64,000 bases of DNA, from contig CAJQUW010007290.1 of the NCBI GenBank assembly GCA_907163375.1, forward strand, positions 62,001 through 126,000. Reading direction: 5' to 3'. Origin of the DNA: Prostheceraeus crozeri. Its lineage: Eukaryota > Platyhelminthes > Polycladida > Euryleptidae. The translations under genes were made by a program, and so were the position numbers. A model generated the notes under the pieces. The model had not been told where the DNA came from and ran no database searches. It was given only the letters and a program-made list of their open reading frames with translations. Each line of letters starts with the position of its first letter. Position 1 is the first letter of the stretch. This document shows positions 1-14,367 of this stretch, piece after piece.

Positions 1-3000
1 TATGCTTTTTGATAAGCTAAATTATGAATACCCTAAAGGCAGAGAGAAATCATCATTTTAAAAGATGATTTTGAAATTTTGCACATATTCAGTGCGTTTC
101 AATTTCAATGTTATTGATATGTAGTTTTATTTCAGTTAATGTTGATGTAGTTTGGATCCAGTCATAACTGGGCTGTTAGAGGCGAATTTTGCTCAGAGAA
201 TCATGATTGCATTCATGTAATATGTGGTAATGACTATTTTTATTTTTTTTTAATTTTAAAAGAAAAGTATGTTTGTTCCAACTGTCGAAGTATCGTATAT
301 CACAACGGCTTCTGAAAATGCGATTTTTGAAAAAATATTACATACTCATTTTTACTCATCTGAGATATATTCTTTTGCTCTTTATCTTTAATCAGCTATC
401 ATTTGCGTCGTCTTTGATAAGACATGTGTTTGAGGAACCTTCAAGCATCTTTTGAATTGCATGAATGCCGCAATGATAGCACAACGACTTGTCCAACTGT
501 TCGTACCTATACTCAATAATGAAAAAAGGTGTGTACATGATATTGGAACAATCTCTTAACACACAGCTAGGTGAAGTCCTTACACAATTTAAGCTGAGAA
601 GAGCAACTGTATTACTTCATCATCTGTCAACTGAAAGACTTGCACTGCTATTGCACAAATTCAACTACACTATTCACTTCCGCAGATTATTATTTACAGA
701 TTCCTAATTTATGCCACTATTTATGCACTCACATATATTCATTATTTATTGATTTGTATGTTATTGAATAGTAAGTGATAAGTCTCAAATGCGCTTCATT
801 CTGATAATTCACATAGGTGCCAATAAAGCAAAACCTATTAAGAAAAGATGCATGTACATTATTTGTACATGTGTCTTCATGATGTCAATTTCAAAGATTT
901 TTCTGTTATATTTGGTAATCCGCGGTACAAGAGTCTACAGATAAATTGCTTAAGTGGAATTCAGACTTCATGGAGTGAAATATTTGAATCCCATCGTTTA
1001 AACAAGAAGCGTTTCTTGTTGAATTGGTAGCAATGCCAATTTTGTGATCGTAGCACACTTGTGACTCAGGGACGTCTTGTGTCATCAGAATATCTTAGAT
1101 GTACATGTAGGTAGCTACATGTACTCTAAAATCTGGCGTCGAAAATCTCTGCCTGTAGCACTTCACATGTGTTTTCATGATACTTCTAGGCTCTTCTACC
1201 TACAGGCTTTCAAAGTTGTCATCTGCACAACTTTCTCAATCACCACTGAACTACAGGTGAATGTTCAAATTTCATGCAGATTGGATTCGTGCTTTATGAA
1301 ATAGAGAGGCAGTGAGTGCAAAGTGCAAATGCTCATGAGATAGCCTGAGTGATCCTCATCGCACCAACGTGGCTGAAAAGTTTCACTAGCTTTTTAACAA
1401 CGCAACATATTTTCGCGTAGATCTGTTTGAGAATGATTGGGATTGATTTTGCACACCTCTGATCATTCACATTTGGTCAAATTTTGTTATCTTGCTCATT
1501 TATTATGTAAGTGTCGTCGACATTAACCCATCACCAAACAAATTTAAAAAGTCAAAATTCATTTTTCAAAACCTTTATCAAGCGCAATTTGGTCATTGCA
1601 TGAGGTTGGAAATGGTGCCATTAGAATTGTGCCTATCAAATCTTACATTCGGTCACTTTTGGGTCACTCTGGGGAATGCCTCTCTTCGATACGTTATTAC
1701 AAAAATGTTGAGTCGGAATCAATGTATTCGTTTGCATTTGAAGCTATGTCAAAATGAACGCTCATCAATCACAAAGTTAAAGAAATAGTGATATTGTAAC
1801 CTAATCACAAATCGTGACTCCACTGACTGAAGATGTCATATTCTCATTTTTTAATCAGATATACTAGTGTTTGTCATCTTAAGAATCCTTGCGATGAACG
1901 GAGAAATATTAAGCAAGTTTTATCAAAATTAAAGCAATTAAATCAATCTTTCGACGCACAGATATCACTCGTTCAGTTCATATTGCTAGAAATTCATCAA
2001 AATCAGTTCGATAATTCTTTTTCAAACTTCTTTCAACATTTTTCTCAATGCTGCAAAGCGCTATACAGTGAATGCACAATTGATGAATAGTGAACATTTG
2101 GCACAGTTGGTGTGATGAGAGAACAAAGACACGCGTGTACTCTGCAGCGACAATATGACATTTTCAGCCATTATACTCGTAGTTGCCATTTTGTGATAAT
2201 TTAACAATATCAGTATTTCTTTCCTAATCCTCTGATTTCCATGAGCAACATATCAAAACAAAACTCAGAAAATGATCATTCACCTCTTGCTTGATTCTCT
2301 TTCATATCCCATGTTTTCATATTGAAAAATTACGATTTGTAAATTGAGCGATTGTCATATTTTGACCACTGTACAGCAACCACAATGACGGATACAAGTT
2401 AACCATAGCTTACTAAAATGCTGAGAACGCAAGCTCTCGAATGATGTGTGACATGATTGGAAGGCATGAGAATCGATTGAATCTCGACATAATGTAAGTG
2501 GTTCGTCTTTTGTGATCAATTTAATACATCGATGATGAAGCATTAGTGAGAAGTCCCTAGTGAGCCACTGCAGCTAAGTAACTTACTAACTAAGCCAGTG
2601 GTTTTCTGCGAAACATTTAGTCAAATTTTTGCATTCAAAAATCGTAAATGTCGTCGCGATTTCGCATTCGCGAAAACCATTGGCCCAACCTGCTGGTTAC
2701 TTCGAAATGCATGCACGAGCATCGTTGCCTAGAATATTGCTGGTAAATAAGAGGAAAATATTCTCACTTGAAATTACTTTCATAATTTCGACGAAAACAC
2801 GAAATACATTCGATATCATTATCAAAAGTCAAAAATGTTTATTTCCAAGAACACTGGAAAGCAGGAGCATGTACGCTCACATAATATGCACAAAAACATA
2901 ATTTGATGGCAGAAAACAGCATGCCGTCGGTGTTGTTGAAAAAACATATTCTGAACAGGAAGGAGAGGAGAATTGACAAAAATAAATTTCCAGTTTACAT

Positions 3001-3340
3001 ACTTATTGATTAGTGATTTCTTTAGTCATTGTTCGCAAATCGTTTGCTTTCTTGAGAAACTTCGCGATGGATTTTGCCAGTTTTGGAGTTATAATATTCA
3101 GCAATTTATTGAATTCCTTTGTATTGTTGCAATTGCATAACAAAGGCGATGTTTCTTGTCGTACAATAGTCTCCACTTTTGAATTATCACATAGCTCACA
3201 TAAACGCTCTTCGTATCGCAATCGATTTCCGCAACTGCCAGTCACGAAATCTAATTTGTGATTTTTGTTCGAAATTTTAATAATATATTGATGTCATCTG
3301 TTATATATCACTGGAAAAGATGCATGAATAAACTTATCAA
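1..3340. other. Gene-free AT-rich stretch
   Basis: I see no supported gene, RNA or mobile element here. The open frames are all under 100 codons, lack recognisable motifs and have random-looking composition. Short introns or regulatory DNA of a neighbouring gene cannot be excluded. Confidence 0.6.
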
Positions 3341-4240
3341 GCCTCGTTTACACTAGGCCACTGAGTGTCGGGACAGTTGACTTGAAATGACACACATTCT
3401 TGCCACATAAAAGCGCGCGCGACGCCCCTCGATGCGCCATCGCAGTGGCATGTCGTAGGTGTTTACACGACTGTTTTTTAAGTCGCAAGACACTAGACTA
3501 TGGAGACTCTTTTATGAACAATTTTGATAATGTCAGACGAACCTTTACTGGCTGCTTCAAATGTTGTCCGAATCACTAACATCCCTTTTTGATTCATTTT
3601 AACGTTTAAATTGTTATGATAATAGTGTAAAGGATTGGCATATATTTGAATTTTCATGCGACTGTTTGATTGTTATGTACGGTAATGTGAACGAAGCACC
3701 AAGTTATCCGTTCATTAGAAAATTTCCGATGACTTAATTGATCTTCATAATCGTACCCCTCTTTCTCCAAGGATTGTAACACAGTTTAGATCGTCGAAAT
3801 CTGTTCTGTGTTAGCGGAGAAATCACAAAAATACATTTTGAACACATAACTTGATGAACAGCTGACTAATTAAAAAACTTAAAACAATATCACAGTCGTT
3901 CACAGTCGTTGAAGACCACAGAAGTTGTTGTATTGCATAACTTTCCATCTACAGTATCGATTTCAATGAAACTAACTTCATTTTGATCAGTGCGAGATAA
4001 CAAATGCATTGACCGCATCGAACATACATTTCTATGAGAATTTTTGCACCGCGAACGCATGATAATCGTTTAGTGTCAACATCATCTCAATTTAGTGTCT
4101 CGATTCTCTAGTCGACAAGTTCCCTCACGCTACGCCCACACCCATTTCTCGTGTGAGAACGCAGGTGCGCGCGTGTGACGGCGAAGACTGACGTTCCAAA
4201 TCTAATGTCCCGACATTCAGTGGCCTAGTGTAAACGAGGC
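3341..4240. mobile_element. Non-autonomous DNA transposon (MITE-like), 900 bp
   Basis: The two ends are near-perfect inverted copies of about 35 bp. The left end is 3341-3375, starting GCCTCGTTTACACTAGGCCA. The right end, 4206-4240, is its reverse complement with one mismatch (GAGTG against GAATG). The interior has no coding frame, so it would depend on a transposase supplied elsewhere. A 10-bp direct repeat (CACAGTCGTT) lies near 3892-3910. I could not define a clear target-site duplication, so the superfamily is open. Confidence 0.78.
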
Positions 4241-7131
4241 ATAATATATACATACAATATACGCGCATGTATAATGTAAAAAGCATCGTAAAATAAAATA
4301 TTTTGTCTCCTCTTTAATTGCAAGTGTATACTCCAATAAGCAGGCCTAAATATCTATGAGGTGCTTGTTTGAAATATAGAAAAAATGCGAAGTCTTGTGT
4401 TGGACGTCTCAAGTTGCGTTATATTTATCTAATATAAAAAATATCACGCATTGCACGCATCAAATGTTGGCAACCCTGCAAATGCACATTGGGCTGATCA
4501 AAAGTAACTTCCTGATGCAATATTTTCATTATTCCTACTGCAAGAAAGTAATAGACATGAATAGCATTTTTTCATGACGGAAACTTACTGGGATTTGATT
4601 AGAAATGAAAAGCAGATGCCACGGAAGTTTTACTCAGGGGGTATCAGACACACATCAGCAGTATAATTTATTCAACTAGGAGAGCATTATTAAATTATTA
4701 TTGCATTAATAAGTTATTTAATTCAAACTGTCAATTTCTGTGTATCATGAAGGTGAAATTTCTTGAAAACCACGGCTATATCTATTTCTTGGCGGTGAGA
4801 AAAGTGTGAAAGAAGTGGCGACAATTTGATGATTCAAGTTCATGACAAATCATTTTTGGCCACGAATACTCTCAAAATATTTATTATTACGCTGTGAATA
4901 CTCAGCGGTTGCTCCTCTTGCTAATGTGTAGGTTATGTTTATTTGCATTGAACAGTTTGCTTGTAATAAAATAGGCTTCATTGTCAATTTTGATTAAGAA
5001 GCTGCCGATGCCTTAAAATATTCAAAATGTCAAAATAAACTCAATTCATCTATTTTCATGCATGAATATTCGGATACATGTCAAACGTTTCTCGGTCAAT
5101 TAGGAACTCAACGTCGCATAGGTCCAAGTCCTCGTCGCGGGACCATGTGTTCCCATACCATTGGGCATCCCTGCAACTTACAGCATGAAATTATGTGCAA
5201 TAACGCATTGTTTATTCACAGTATTTTGAACACTGGCGACCGGTTCTTGTCTTAGTAGCATTTACATTATGGGCAATTGTACAAAAAGTTAGACGGGTGG
5301 GATTTAAGAAATTTGTTTAAGCTCCTTTTTTCCAAAGATAGTGTTGAAATTTTAAAATTTAGAATTGATATTCTCTCATCTCATCTGATGACTGTCACAG
5401 CAGTTCGCAAAATAATGAGTTCAGCTTACTTATTAGTTTGGCTAAACTTCTTCAAGATTAGTTTAACTAAATTTCAGTAATTCTCTATAAATTCAAAAGT
5501 AATTCGTATGAAACGACCGCAATCAAGCATTTTGAGATTTGATATCTGCAGACGATTTGAGAGCATAAAATAATTTAAATATTTATGATATTGTTATAAG
5601 AGGGTATAAAATGTATACTTTAGAGATGCCATAACGTGCAGCAACTGCTCAGAAACATCACTTTGTGTACAAGGAATCGAGAAGCCTGTCTTTTTTTGAA
5701 ACGACCGTTACCGGGTACATTTAGTGCTATAAAGGGAAGACAGCACGAAGTGGTTGCATCAAAACTGTTGAGTAGCGACAATTTTTAGTGTATGACTATC
5801 GTGGGAGCAATTCGATTTCGAAAAGAATTTTTCCTGAGCATGAAACCTCTACTGTAAATAAGTCAATCACTCAAAATGAAAAAAATAATGCCGTGGAATG
5901 ATCGATATATGAATGTGAAGTTTTATTTAAGTCAACTCGGTGTTCGAAGTTCGTTGTGACTTTTAATGTAGCGACTCTACACAGATTGAAAATAGCAAGA
6001 ATTTCTTTACGCAACAAGGACGTGGAAAATTCGAAACATGTGTCCCGTTGCCTGAGGTCGCTTCTTACTCGTATACGATCTCTAGTCTTCATTGAGGTAA
6101 TCTGTGACGAACACATTCATGTTTACCTCCATTGCAATGCCTGCAGATCTGATTTTCTGATATTTGCAAATCTTCCTGTGAAAGTTTGTTGAATAATCCT
6201 TCTCTCGAAAACTCTCGAGAGTTGTTATATCAACAATTTTGAAAATGAAGTTTGTTGAATGCTCTCTTGAATTTAGATGTAGTAGCTATATTCCTTTGGC
6301 CAAATTTTACAACGTCATGTTTGAAACCAAGAAATTTCTAGGGATCAATTTCCACTTGGGAAATGCGTTCATGAATTAGAGGAGAACCATGGCTGAAGTT
6401 ATCACTGTAAAACATTGAAAATGAAGATTGGAAAATATTATGAAATTTTCATCACGTTTGCGCAATCTTAGAAATAACTTGTTATTGAATTACACAAGAA
6501 TGACATCTAACATTTTCTTTGAAAACGGCACCATTAGTGTATAATGCATATCGATACAGTATTTACATTTTCTGCCAGTTTTTTTCGTCTTGGATTGGAT
6601 TCTGCTTTGATTCAATGGAATGCATTGAGTTGTGAAATGTAAAAGGTATCGATTAAAAATCCCGAGTTATGACTGTGCCAGAAGCATGAATGAAAACAGC
6701 GAAAAGTAAGGTAAGATAATGTGAGGACATATATAAATGCAATAATCACAGTTTCGCTGAAAGCCACGAGACCGACCGACCGACTACCACGCGTAATGTT
6801 TATAAAATGCGTTCTAATAACAATTCGACTGCTTCCAAAATTCAAATGGAAGCACGAAGAAAGAAAGCTTTAAAATGAAGATATGGCCTAGTTCAGTTGG
6901 ACCATTTGACCTACATCCATATTTTTAGGCCATACATATCATCAATATAGCCTTCATGTATCACACTTACTCATTTGAGCTATTATTTGACCAAATTGCG
7001 TGCTCTTCAATGCGGCATTATGCAAAGCACACAGGCATGCAAATAAATAGTATGAACTAATCATGCTTAAAGTGAAATGTCATTGAAAAGATATAGATTG
7101 TAATTTTATTATGTGATTGATTGTATATGTA
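4241..7131. other. Gene-free stretch
   Basis: Nothing supportable was recognised. Overlapping short frames near 5.9-6.2 kb on both strands look like chance ORFs, with no domain and no matching start context. Confidence 0.55.
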
Positions 7132-7855
7132 CCCTCACGAAAATTTTTCATGAGAACTCATGAAATTTAATGCGGATTCATGAGATTTTTATGAGAGCTC
7201 ATGAGATTATTATGAGTCTCATGATATTCTCATGAGAAAATATTTAACTCATGATGTTCTCATGATGCTTTGATTGCGTTCATGAGAAAATCATGAGCAT
7301 TTATGAGGTTTTCGTGAAAATTAGCTTATAAGTAGTAAATTATGCATGCTAGCCGCGAAAGGAAATAACCATAAAAAAGCTTATTCAATCGATCAAGATC
7401 TTCAAGGTTAGTCCATAAAAGATAAAAATAAAAATATATAGGATGTATCATGGCGATGTGCGACAGCATTTTCGAAATGATGCATATATAATTTGACTTT
7501 GCAATTATCATTACTATGCAAGATGTTGAAAATAGACATATGCAATCACAGTTAAACATAAGATCATGATAAATAGCGGTCTATTTTTGCGAGTACTGAA
7601 ATAGCACTGTGGACATGGCATGACAATGCTTTGGGGCAATGTGGCTAGGCCAAGAAAGCTTCAATAACTACATGCGAGAAAAATAAATTCAGAAGTATGA
7701 AAAAGCAGCTGTTAATTAATTAATGAGATTTTCATGAGAAAGCTCATGGAATTTGATGAGATGTTTCATGCGAAAACGTTCCAAATCCCATTAAATTTCA
7801 TGTGATATATATGAGTAAAAATCTCATAAAAAATCATGAGGAATTTTCGTGAGGG
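7132..7855. mobile_element. TA-flanked MITE packed with TCATGA palindromes
   Basis: The left end starts CCCTCACGAAAATT (7132) and the right end finishes with its reverse complement AATTTTCGTGAGGG (7842-7855). Each is flanked by TA (7130-7131 and 7856-7857), the target duplication expected of Tc1/mariner-type elements. Both subterminal regions (about 7150-7320 and 7725-7845) are crowded with CTCATGAG/TCATGA palindromes. The interior encodes no recognisable protein. Confidence 0.78.
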
Positions 7856-10800
7856 TATATTCACAGCAGTCAGAATCCAAAAGTTTTGAAGATAAAAGAA
7901 TAAAATCCACTATTACATGCTGGTACTAGACTGCTAAGTAGAAAGATCAATTGGGTGGATAATTAATTCAGTTGAATATTAAATGCTTAAAACTAATTAT
8001 ACAACATTAAAACAAATAATATCAGTCATTATTCTGCTTCTCGTAAATGAATTATCTCAAAAATGATTTTTATGCGTATTACTAATAAGTTCCTCAAGTT
8101 GTCTTGAATATCTTCTTTGATAATAAATGAAACCAGGCAGTTTGAGAATACTTCAAATATTGTTTCGATTCAATCATATTACTACGTGTATGTATGGAAG
8201 CAGCATCTTGCTTACGGCATAATTAGGTGGCTCAAATACTGACGTCTGTAAAGACATCTGATTATGAACGTCTAAAGAATTTATGCGCCATCTTGGAAAG
8301 AATGATCTCAAGACAGTCTAATTAATAGACTTAACAGCAAACACCTAGAGACAGAAATACATAGCGTAGCAAATAGTACAATTGACAGGCAGTAAGGTAA
8401 CAAATAACATAAAGTACATACGGTATAAGTAAGCACAGTTAAAAGGTTGTAGCGAGTATGATATAATCATCATTTTGTTATTGCAGTTATTAAGATGATT
8501 AATTACTGTCTTGATTCGATTAGACTCATCAGCTTATTTGCTTTTTCCTGTGATCTCATGTTAATCGCATGCACAAGCATCCCGTGATTTACATGTACTA
8601 TTTCATGAAGTCATAATATCTCTGACAGAACCTTTGCTTAGATTTGTCAGCCACCCTTTAAGACCACTATTGAGTTCAGGGATGCAAAACTTATCGGCCT
8701 GCTTATGTCCCATGTTGTAGTAAGAAATGTAATAGCCCATTGTCTCGCTTTCAAGAGATAAGTTCTTGTTTACGGAGCAATGAAAGAATGGAAAGCATTT
8801 TATTCAATTTAACCTGGTGGATCGGTGCGATGCGATGCAGCAGACTGCAGGTTTCATCATGTCAGAAAAAAGATGAATTTTAAATTCAATTCGACTTCAA
8901 ACCGACTTTTGACTTGGGCTGCAGTGTTAAGCAAGTGAATTAGAAATCTCCGGTTGCGTATTTTCATAAGATGATGAGTTATACCAAATCATCATAATGA
9001 GATATCAAAGGATTTTGTTTGTGTACAAACTGTAGTTAGCAACCACATGTTTTCTATGTAGACTATTAACATAGTTCTTATGCGTTTAATTTTCATACAA
9101 TTATCGCTAGTTGTAAATTCTTGCAAAATATTGTAAGATTATAATATCATGATAAGATTATAAATTTGTTATAAAATTATCGCTAATAAAACTATATTTT
9201 AGCTATAAATGGCATTTTAAACACTGATAGGGTTGTCGTTGCGCGAGGTCAGTCATGATGAGACTAGGAAAAATAGGTTCTCCTCCCCCCCCCAATTTTC
9301 GACGACTTTTTATTGTATTAAAAGCACATGCAATTCACCCGAACGCGTTTCATCTATTCTCAGACTGTCTCAAGGATTGAATTGTCACTGTATAAGTCGG
9401 TTTTTACATATAAATAAGTCAGTGAAAACAACTCATCTGGTCATCTCATGACATTTGTCTATTTTTGGCATGTTGGTCGCAATATAGCGGGATTAAGCTA
9501 CCCTAGTAGTAATCGCTGTTAGTTGTTGATCAATAATTTTGTAGTCGAAGTCTCTGTATAGGGATAATCTATTTAATAATCTGCTCATTTTATAGCAGCA
9601 CATCTGTATTTTATATGATATTTTACATGACATTAGTAGCATATCTACATGTATGTAGTACAATTAATTGAAATCCTTGCTAGAAATGTTTAGTCTCTAC
9701 CCCGCTTCGAAAGTCTATTTCCACCGGGACACAAAAAAAATCAAATTATTGCGGTCTATTACAGATTGCGCTCTCTGTTACTGTAGAAGTGATATATTTT
9801 TCAATATCTGCGAGTCAACAAGTATTGATAAATATCGCTTCAATAAGGCTTGTATCTACATGTATATTCCATCCGTGAAACTCTCAAACAACTAAATGTT
9901 TCACAAAATTCCCGACATATTACTGTATAAGATTATTTGAATTAGTACATATTAGTATACATGTAAATATCATCTCATTGAACCTTAATATGATTGATAC
10001 TAAATGCATATTTGATTGATATTCAATGGATTTTGATGGAAATATTCAATACATATTTGATCGATGTTCAATTCATTGATTTAGGTATCATTGAGAATAA
10101 TTGTTTAGGCTTCATTCACCCGCGTTGTAGTAATGAAGTCTCAACATTTACACTCAACATGATGGTGTTCCATAACTACATGTATCCAGTATATTATGCA
10201 CGCCAGATGACTTCATCACTTTTCATGAATTACAGGAATACGAATAAATGAAGTTCACTGTTTTCCAGATTGTCAAATTATCATGGGTCAAACTGGTTGG
10301 AAGTGGTTGAACAAAGTCTGACCCACGACCCACCTGACCCACAAATTTTTCATGTCACATGTCCCACGTGACCCACGCGATTTTGTGACCCACCTGACCC
10401 ACGACCCACTTCCAACTGTGACTAAAGTACTGATTTGGCTGTTAAATTGTGTGTTAAGTGGCGGTGTGCCGTTTGAAGTGTATGCTTTTAGCAATGAAAT
10501 CTCCAAAACATTTCATGCAGTCTATCTTCTTCATGTCGTCAGTGAAGAAAGTCATCGCAAGGATTAATAAAGCTGCATTAATATGATAGAATAGTGATGG
10601 AAGGAGGAACTAGGCACAATAATTATTAAGGCACTTTGAATTCAGTAGTCACTTGAAAAACATGAGTTATTTGGGAGATTTCACATTAAGTCATTATCAT
10701 TGCTTGATTGAGAATTGAGAACGCAATGTGATTAGTGTGTCATTTTTTAAAATCTGTTCAATAACAATAGTCTCAGCATGTGCTAATACACATTCATCTG

Positions 10801-13800
10801 TGTCCATGTTTATTGATTTTCGTATAGAAGTAAATTTCATGAATCATCAGCTGTTTCTCCTCATAGGAAGACAGTCATTCAGAGTAATGTGAGACAGTGT
10901 TTCTCAACATCTTTTCTTATCGCGACACCCTTGATCGTAGTCTTATTTGTAATGGCATCCCTAACGTACGAAATTCGTTTAACAAGCCAAATGATTTGAG
11001 CAATTTGCACATGGATATGTAAAGCACGTTAAACACCATGCAGAAAAAATCGATGTAATCATAATTTAGGAATTTACTCAAGCATATTTGATGCATTCGC
11101 GGAATAATGACTGCTCTCTATCAATTAAAGATTCTCGCCTCTTCTTTTTTTGAAGATAGTTTTGAGATTATGGCTATGATAAAATAATGTAATACATGGT
11201 TCATGGTTGTGAAAAGTCTTGGGAAATTTGGTTCTATTATTTTACAACGTAGCACAATGAGCTTCGTGAATAGCAATTTCATAAATAAGTCATCAGAATT
11301 AGAGCATACATCGTCATCGTGGTAATTATGCAAAATTCTATCAAGCGAAACAGATGAGAATCCGTGTGAATTTGCCGGCAAAACAGTGTCTGTCAGTGAC
11401 GTCACAACAGCAACTGACTAATCCAGTGATCTGAAATGTAGAATTAATGACCTATATAGCCGTTCATAAAAACGGCAGCTTATGGTTCTCGGTGCGAGCG
11501 CACTGTTTTAGGTATTAGGTGCGTGCAGACTGCAGCGTCGATTCTCAAAAACCTAAAATATTTTGTAGGTGCACATGAACTTATCCAAATGCTACAGTAA
11601 TTTCTATACATCATTGAACACACGCAATGCTATCACATAATTATCAGAATCCGATGATTTGACAAACACACAGCAGGTATTAATCAACTTTGATTCATCA
11701 GTTTGTGAGTTAAATATACAGTAATAAATGTGCGTAGCCTTGTTATAGCATAGTTGTGGATCGCATCAAAGCCTATCATTTTTGCATATCACATCAAGCC
11801 TCGTGTTATAGAAGAAGTGGCAGACTGTATTCCACAGAGTTGTGCTACTTCATATATTTCACATTTTCATTTGATCACCTTGAGTCGCAATTAACGCTGC
11901 TACTTCAGTGATTTACGCATTTCATTCAAGGAATTTGAGGAATACTTCTGGGTCAATTCATGACCAGAAAGTCACAATAATCTTCAATCCACCTGAAATT
12001 GTTTCAATTTTCGTTATACTATTCATCAGCTTCCTATCTTTGATTCCTCGGAGACAGATCTGAAAATAGGATAATGATTAAGTCTGCAAAATGTACGCAA
12101 ATCCCTAAGCTTAAATTTGATAACATTGTAAATAAGGAAGCCTTTGATCCAGTGTGGAAATAATTTACCAATAGCGAAGTAATAATTTTGATTGTACTCA
12201 AATGTCGATTGCATAGTGTACATCAGTCAGTATCTATTGCGTCCATCAGTCATGTGACAATGTTTGATACATTCGTGCATTTATTATCTCATCGTCAACT
12301 CTCTTAAATGTCAAACCCTCAGGAAATCTGGAATGATGATACATGTGCAATAATAATTTGCATGAATCGAAAACAAATCAGCAAAATGATGTTCTGGAAT
12401 TCAATTTTCTTATTTTCTTGACGATTCGGAAGAATTGCACACATAGGAGCAATGCGAGAAATGCTCGAAGCTGGAAGCTGCCAATTCAACTTACTTTTTT
12501 TCATGCAAAATTCATTCAGACCAGCTTCCCAACTGAACATAGCTAAATCTGATATAAAACATGATTAAAATGTAAAATTTGCATTATATTGCGCCATTTT
12601 GTTATGATTTAGACAAAATTGACTAATTCTTACATTTGAAAAACGCTCAAAATCATACAGAGGTTTGACTTCAGAATCACCTCAGGTCGACCCAACGACA
12701 GTTACGTTAAGATAAGGACAAATGGACAAACATAGCTTCCATGTGATTTGTTGCTCCTGTTCCCGCAGGTTTCCCGGGTCTGATAACACATTTTCTTAAA
12801 AAAGATGCGTTGAAAGTTGAAACACCAATTGCCACATGGCTGAAAAATAAGTTGTTTCTCATTATTCATTGTTTTGTGATAGTTCGGGCCTAACCAAGAG
12901 CCTACTCAAAATCTCTGCCTCTTGTGGTTGTTAATATTTTCTAGAATCAAATGATAGCAACGCAAAGTTCCAGGAAAATTTCAACCCCTTTGCGACCGAA
13001 GTGGAATTCATTGCATTGTCTTAAGTCATCACGACGTGTATTGCACCCACAACATAAATATGCTCTAATGATGTCTTCACAATCGTTATGACATTGAAAA
13101 ATTCATGCATGATGTGCTGTGCACGCATTGGTCGTCAGAGTTTTAATTTTCCTAATGAATTAAAAACAACCCTTAGTGGGCCAAAATATAAGTGCAGCAG
13201 AAAGCGCTCAACATTATCTAAAAGAACATTACGTCATGTCACTGTGAATGGTGCGAGTTGTTGTCGATCCGAATTATCTCGTCATTTATTATCCACCCGA
13301 AGATGGAGCAGGTCTCCGCAACATGCCGCATGCTGCTATTAAATCTAATTTGGCAGATTGGTCTCTTCACTATGAACTCTTTCTTTTGATTAAATCATGC
13401 GTCTGCCTACTCATGCCGTCTCCGCTCTGCAATTATCTAAAAAAAAATCTGCTATTATAGCTGCGAAAACTTACTGCTTTCGCCGTAATATTGTTGCCAG
13501 CTATTTATGAAACGCACTACTTGTCTGGATCAGTCATTCCTTAGCAGACAGGGCCCAATATAATCATGTGACAGATCGGTAGTCAAGTATGTGCATGCCT
13601 TAAGTGTGCATAAGTCTTTCTCATAACGGTTTTTATTAAGCATATTCACCCCCAAGTTAATCTATTTTATACCATTCTCCTACACTTCCGTCGTTGAATC
13701 TACGTGGGAATTTAGTGTGGAATATTGAAAGTTTTCCTGGTTGTTCAAAAAACATTCAATTTATTAACTATAATTAGATTAATCACATAGTTAAAATATG

Positions 13801-13824
13801 CTGGCTGAATCCATTTATGCAGAT
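7856..13824. other. Mostly featureless non-coding DNA
   Basis: No gene was recognised. The stretch contains the GACCCAC-rich fold-back at about 10.3-10.4 kb and a short poly-C run near 9287. Other open frames are short and motif-free. Confidence 0.5.
10281..10420. repeat. GACCCAC-rich fold-back repeat
   Basis: GGTTGGAAGTGG near 10295 pairs with CCACTTCCAAC near 10406. Between them the words GACCCACCTGACCCAC and GACCCACGACCCAC recur. This gives an imperfect hairpin of about 130 bp. It may be the remnant of a short transposon or a minisatellite; no target duplication was identified. Confidence 0.5.
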
Positions 13825-14367
13825 TTATGCTAATGTGAACATTTCTTTAAATCTGTGTTCGTCAGCCATGTAAACATAAGAGAGCAATTCATGTGCACGT
13901 AATGTGTAGATCTTCAAATCTTGTCCCCTGTGTAAAAAATGCATCGGTCCATTAATGGCCGATTGCCGTCGCATTGGGTGAGTGTCGATGGTGGACGTCA
14001 CTGCCGGCTGACAGATGGCAAGGTGATGGTAAAATTTTCTCTCTCTCCCTCTCCGAATTGCAAGACTAAGGCCTGTCATGGATAAATGTCTATCATTATC
14101 CACAAGCGATGCTCTGCAGGAATCACATTTTTTTGTCTTGTAGACTGAGCGGGCACAAGCACCACATACATATGTGAGGGCAAAAAGATCTTCGTCTGTC
14201 GGAATGCTGTTAAAAAGGAGCTCGCCTGAAATTTCTCTCACTATATCACTGTGGTCGATCTGCGAAGTTTCAGTCGATTCGATTGTCGACAGTCGATGCA
14301 TTGTCGATATCACTAACAGTGAAGCCGGAGAATCGCAGTAGAGATATGGCCCGAATCTTGCGCTCAC
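13825..14367 (-). pseudogene. P-element/THAP9-like transposase, C-terminal remnant
   Basis: This 180-codon frame has no credible ATG start (it opens at GTG), so it is a fragment. Its centre reads like the zinc-binding C-terminal segment of P-element-type transposases: an 'LTYVCGACARSV' stretch followed by KKCDSCRASL, with a Cys-x2-Cys pair. It directly abuts, in another frame, the THAP-domain ORF at 14367-14720 on the same strand. That order, DNA-binding domain then C-terminus, is that of a THAP transposase, but the RNase-H-like catalytic middle (usually several hundred residues) is absent. I infer an internally deleted copy. The family call rests on motif recall, not a search. Confidence 0.45.
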
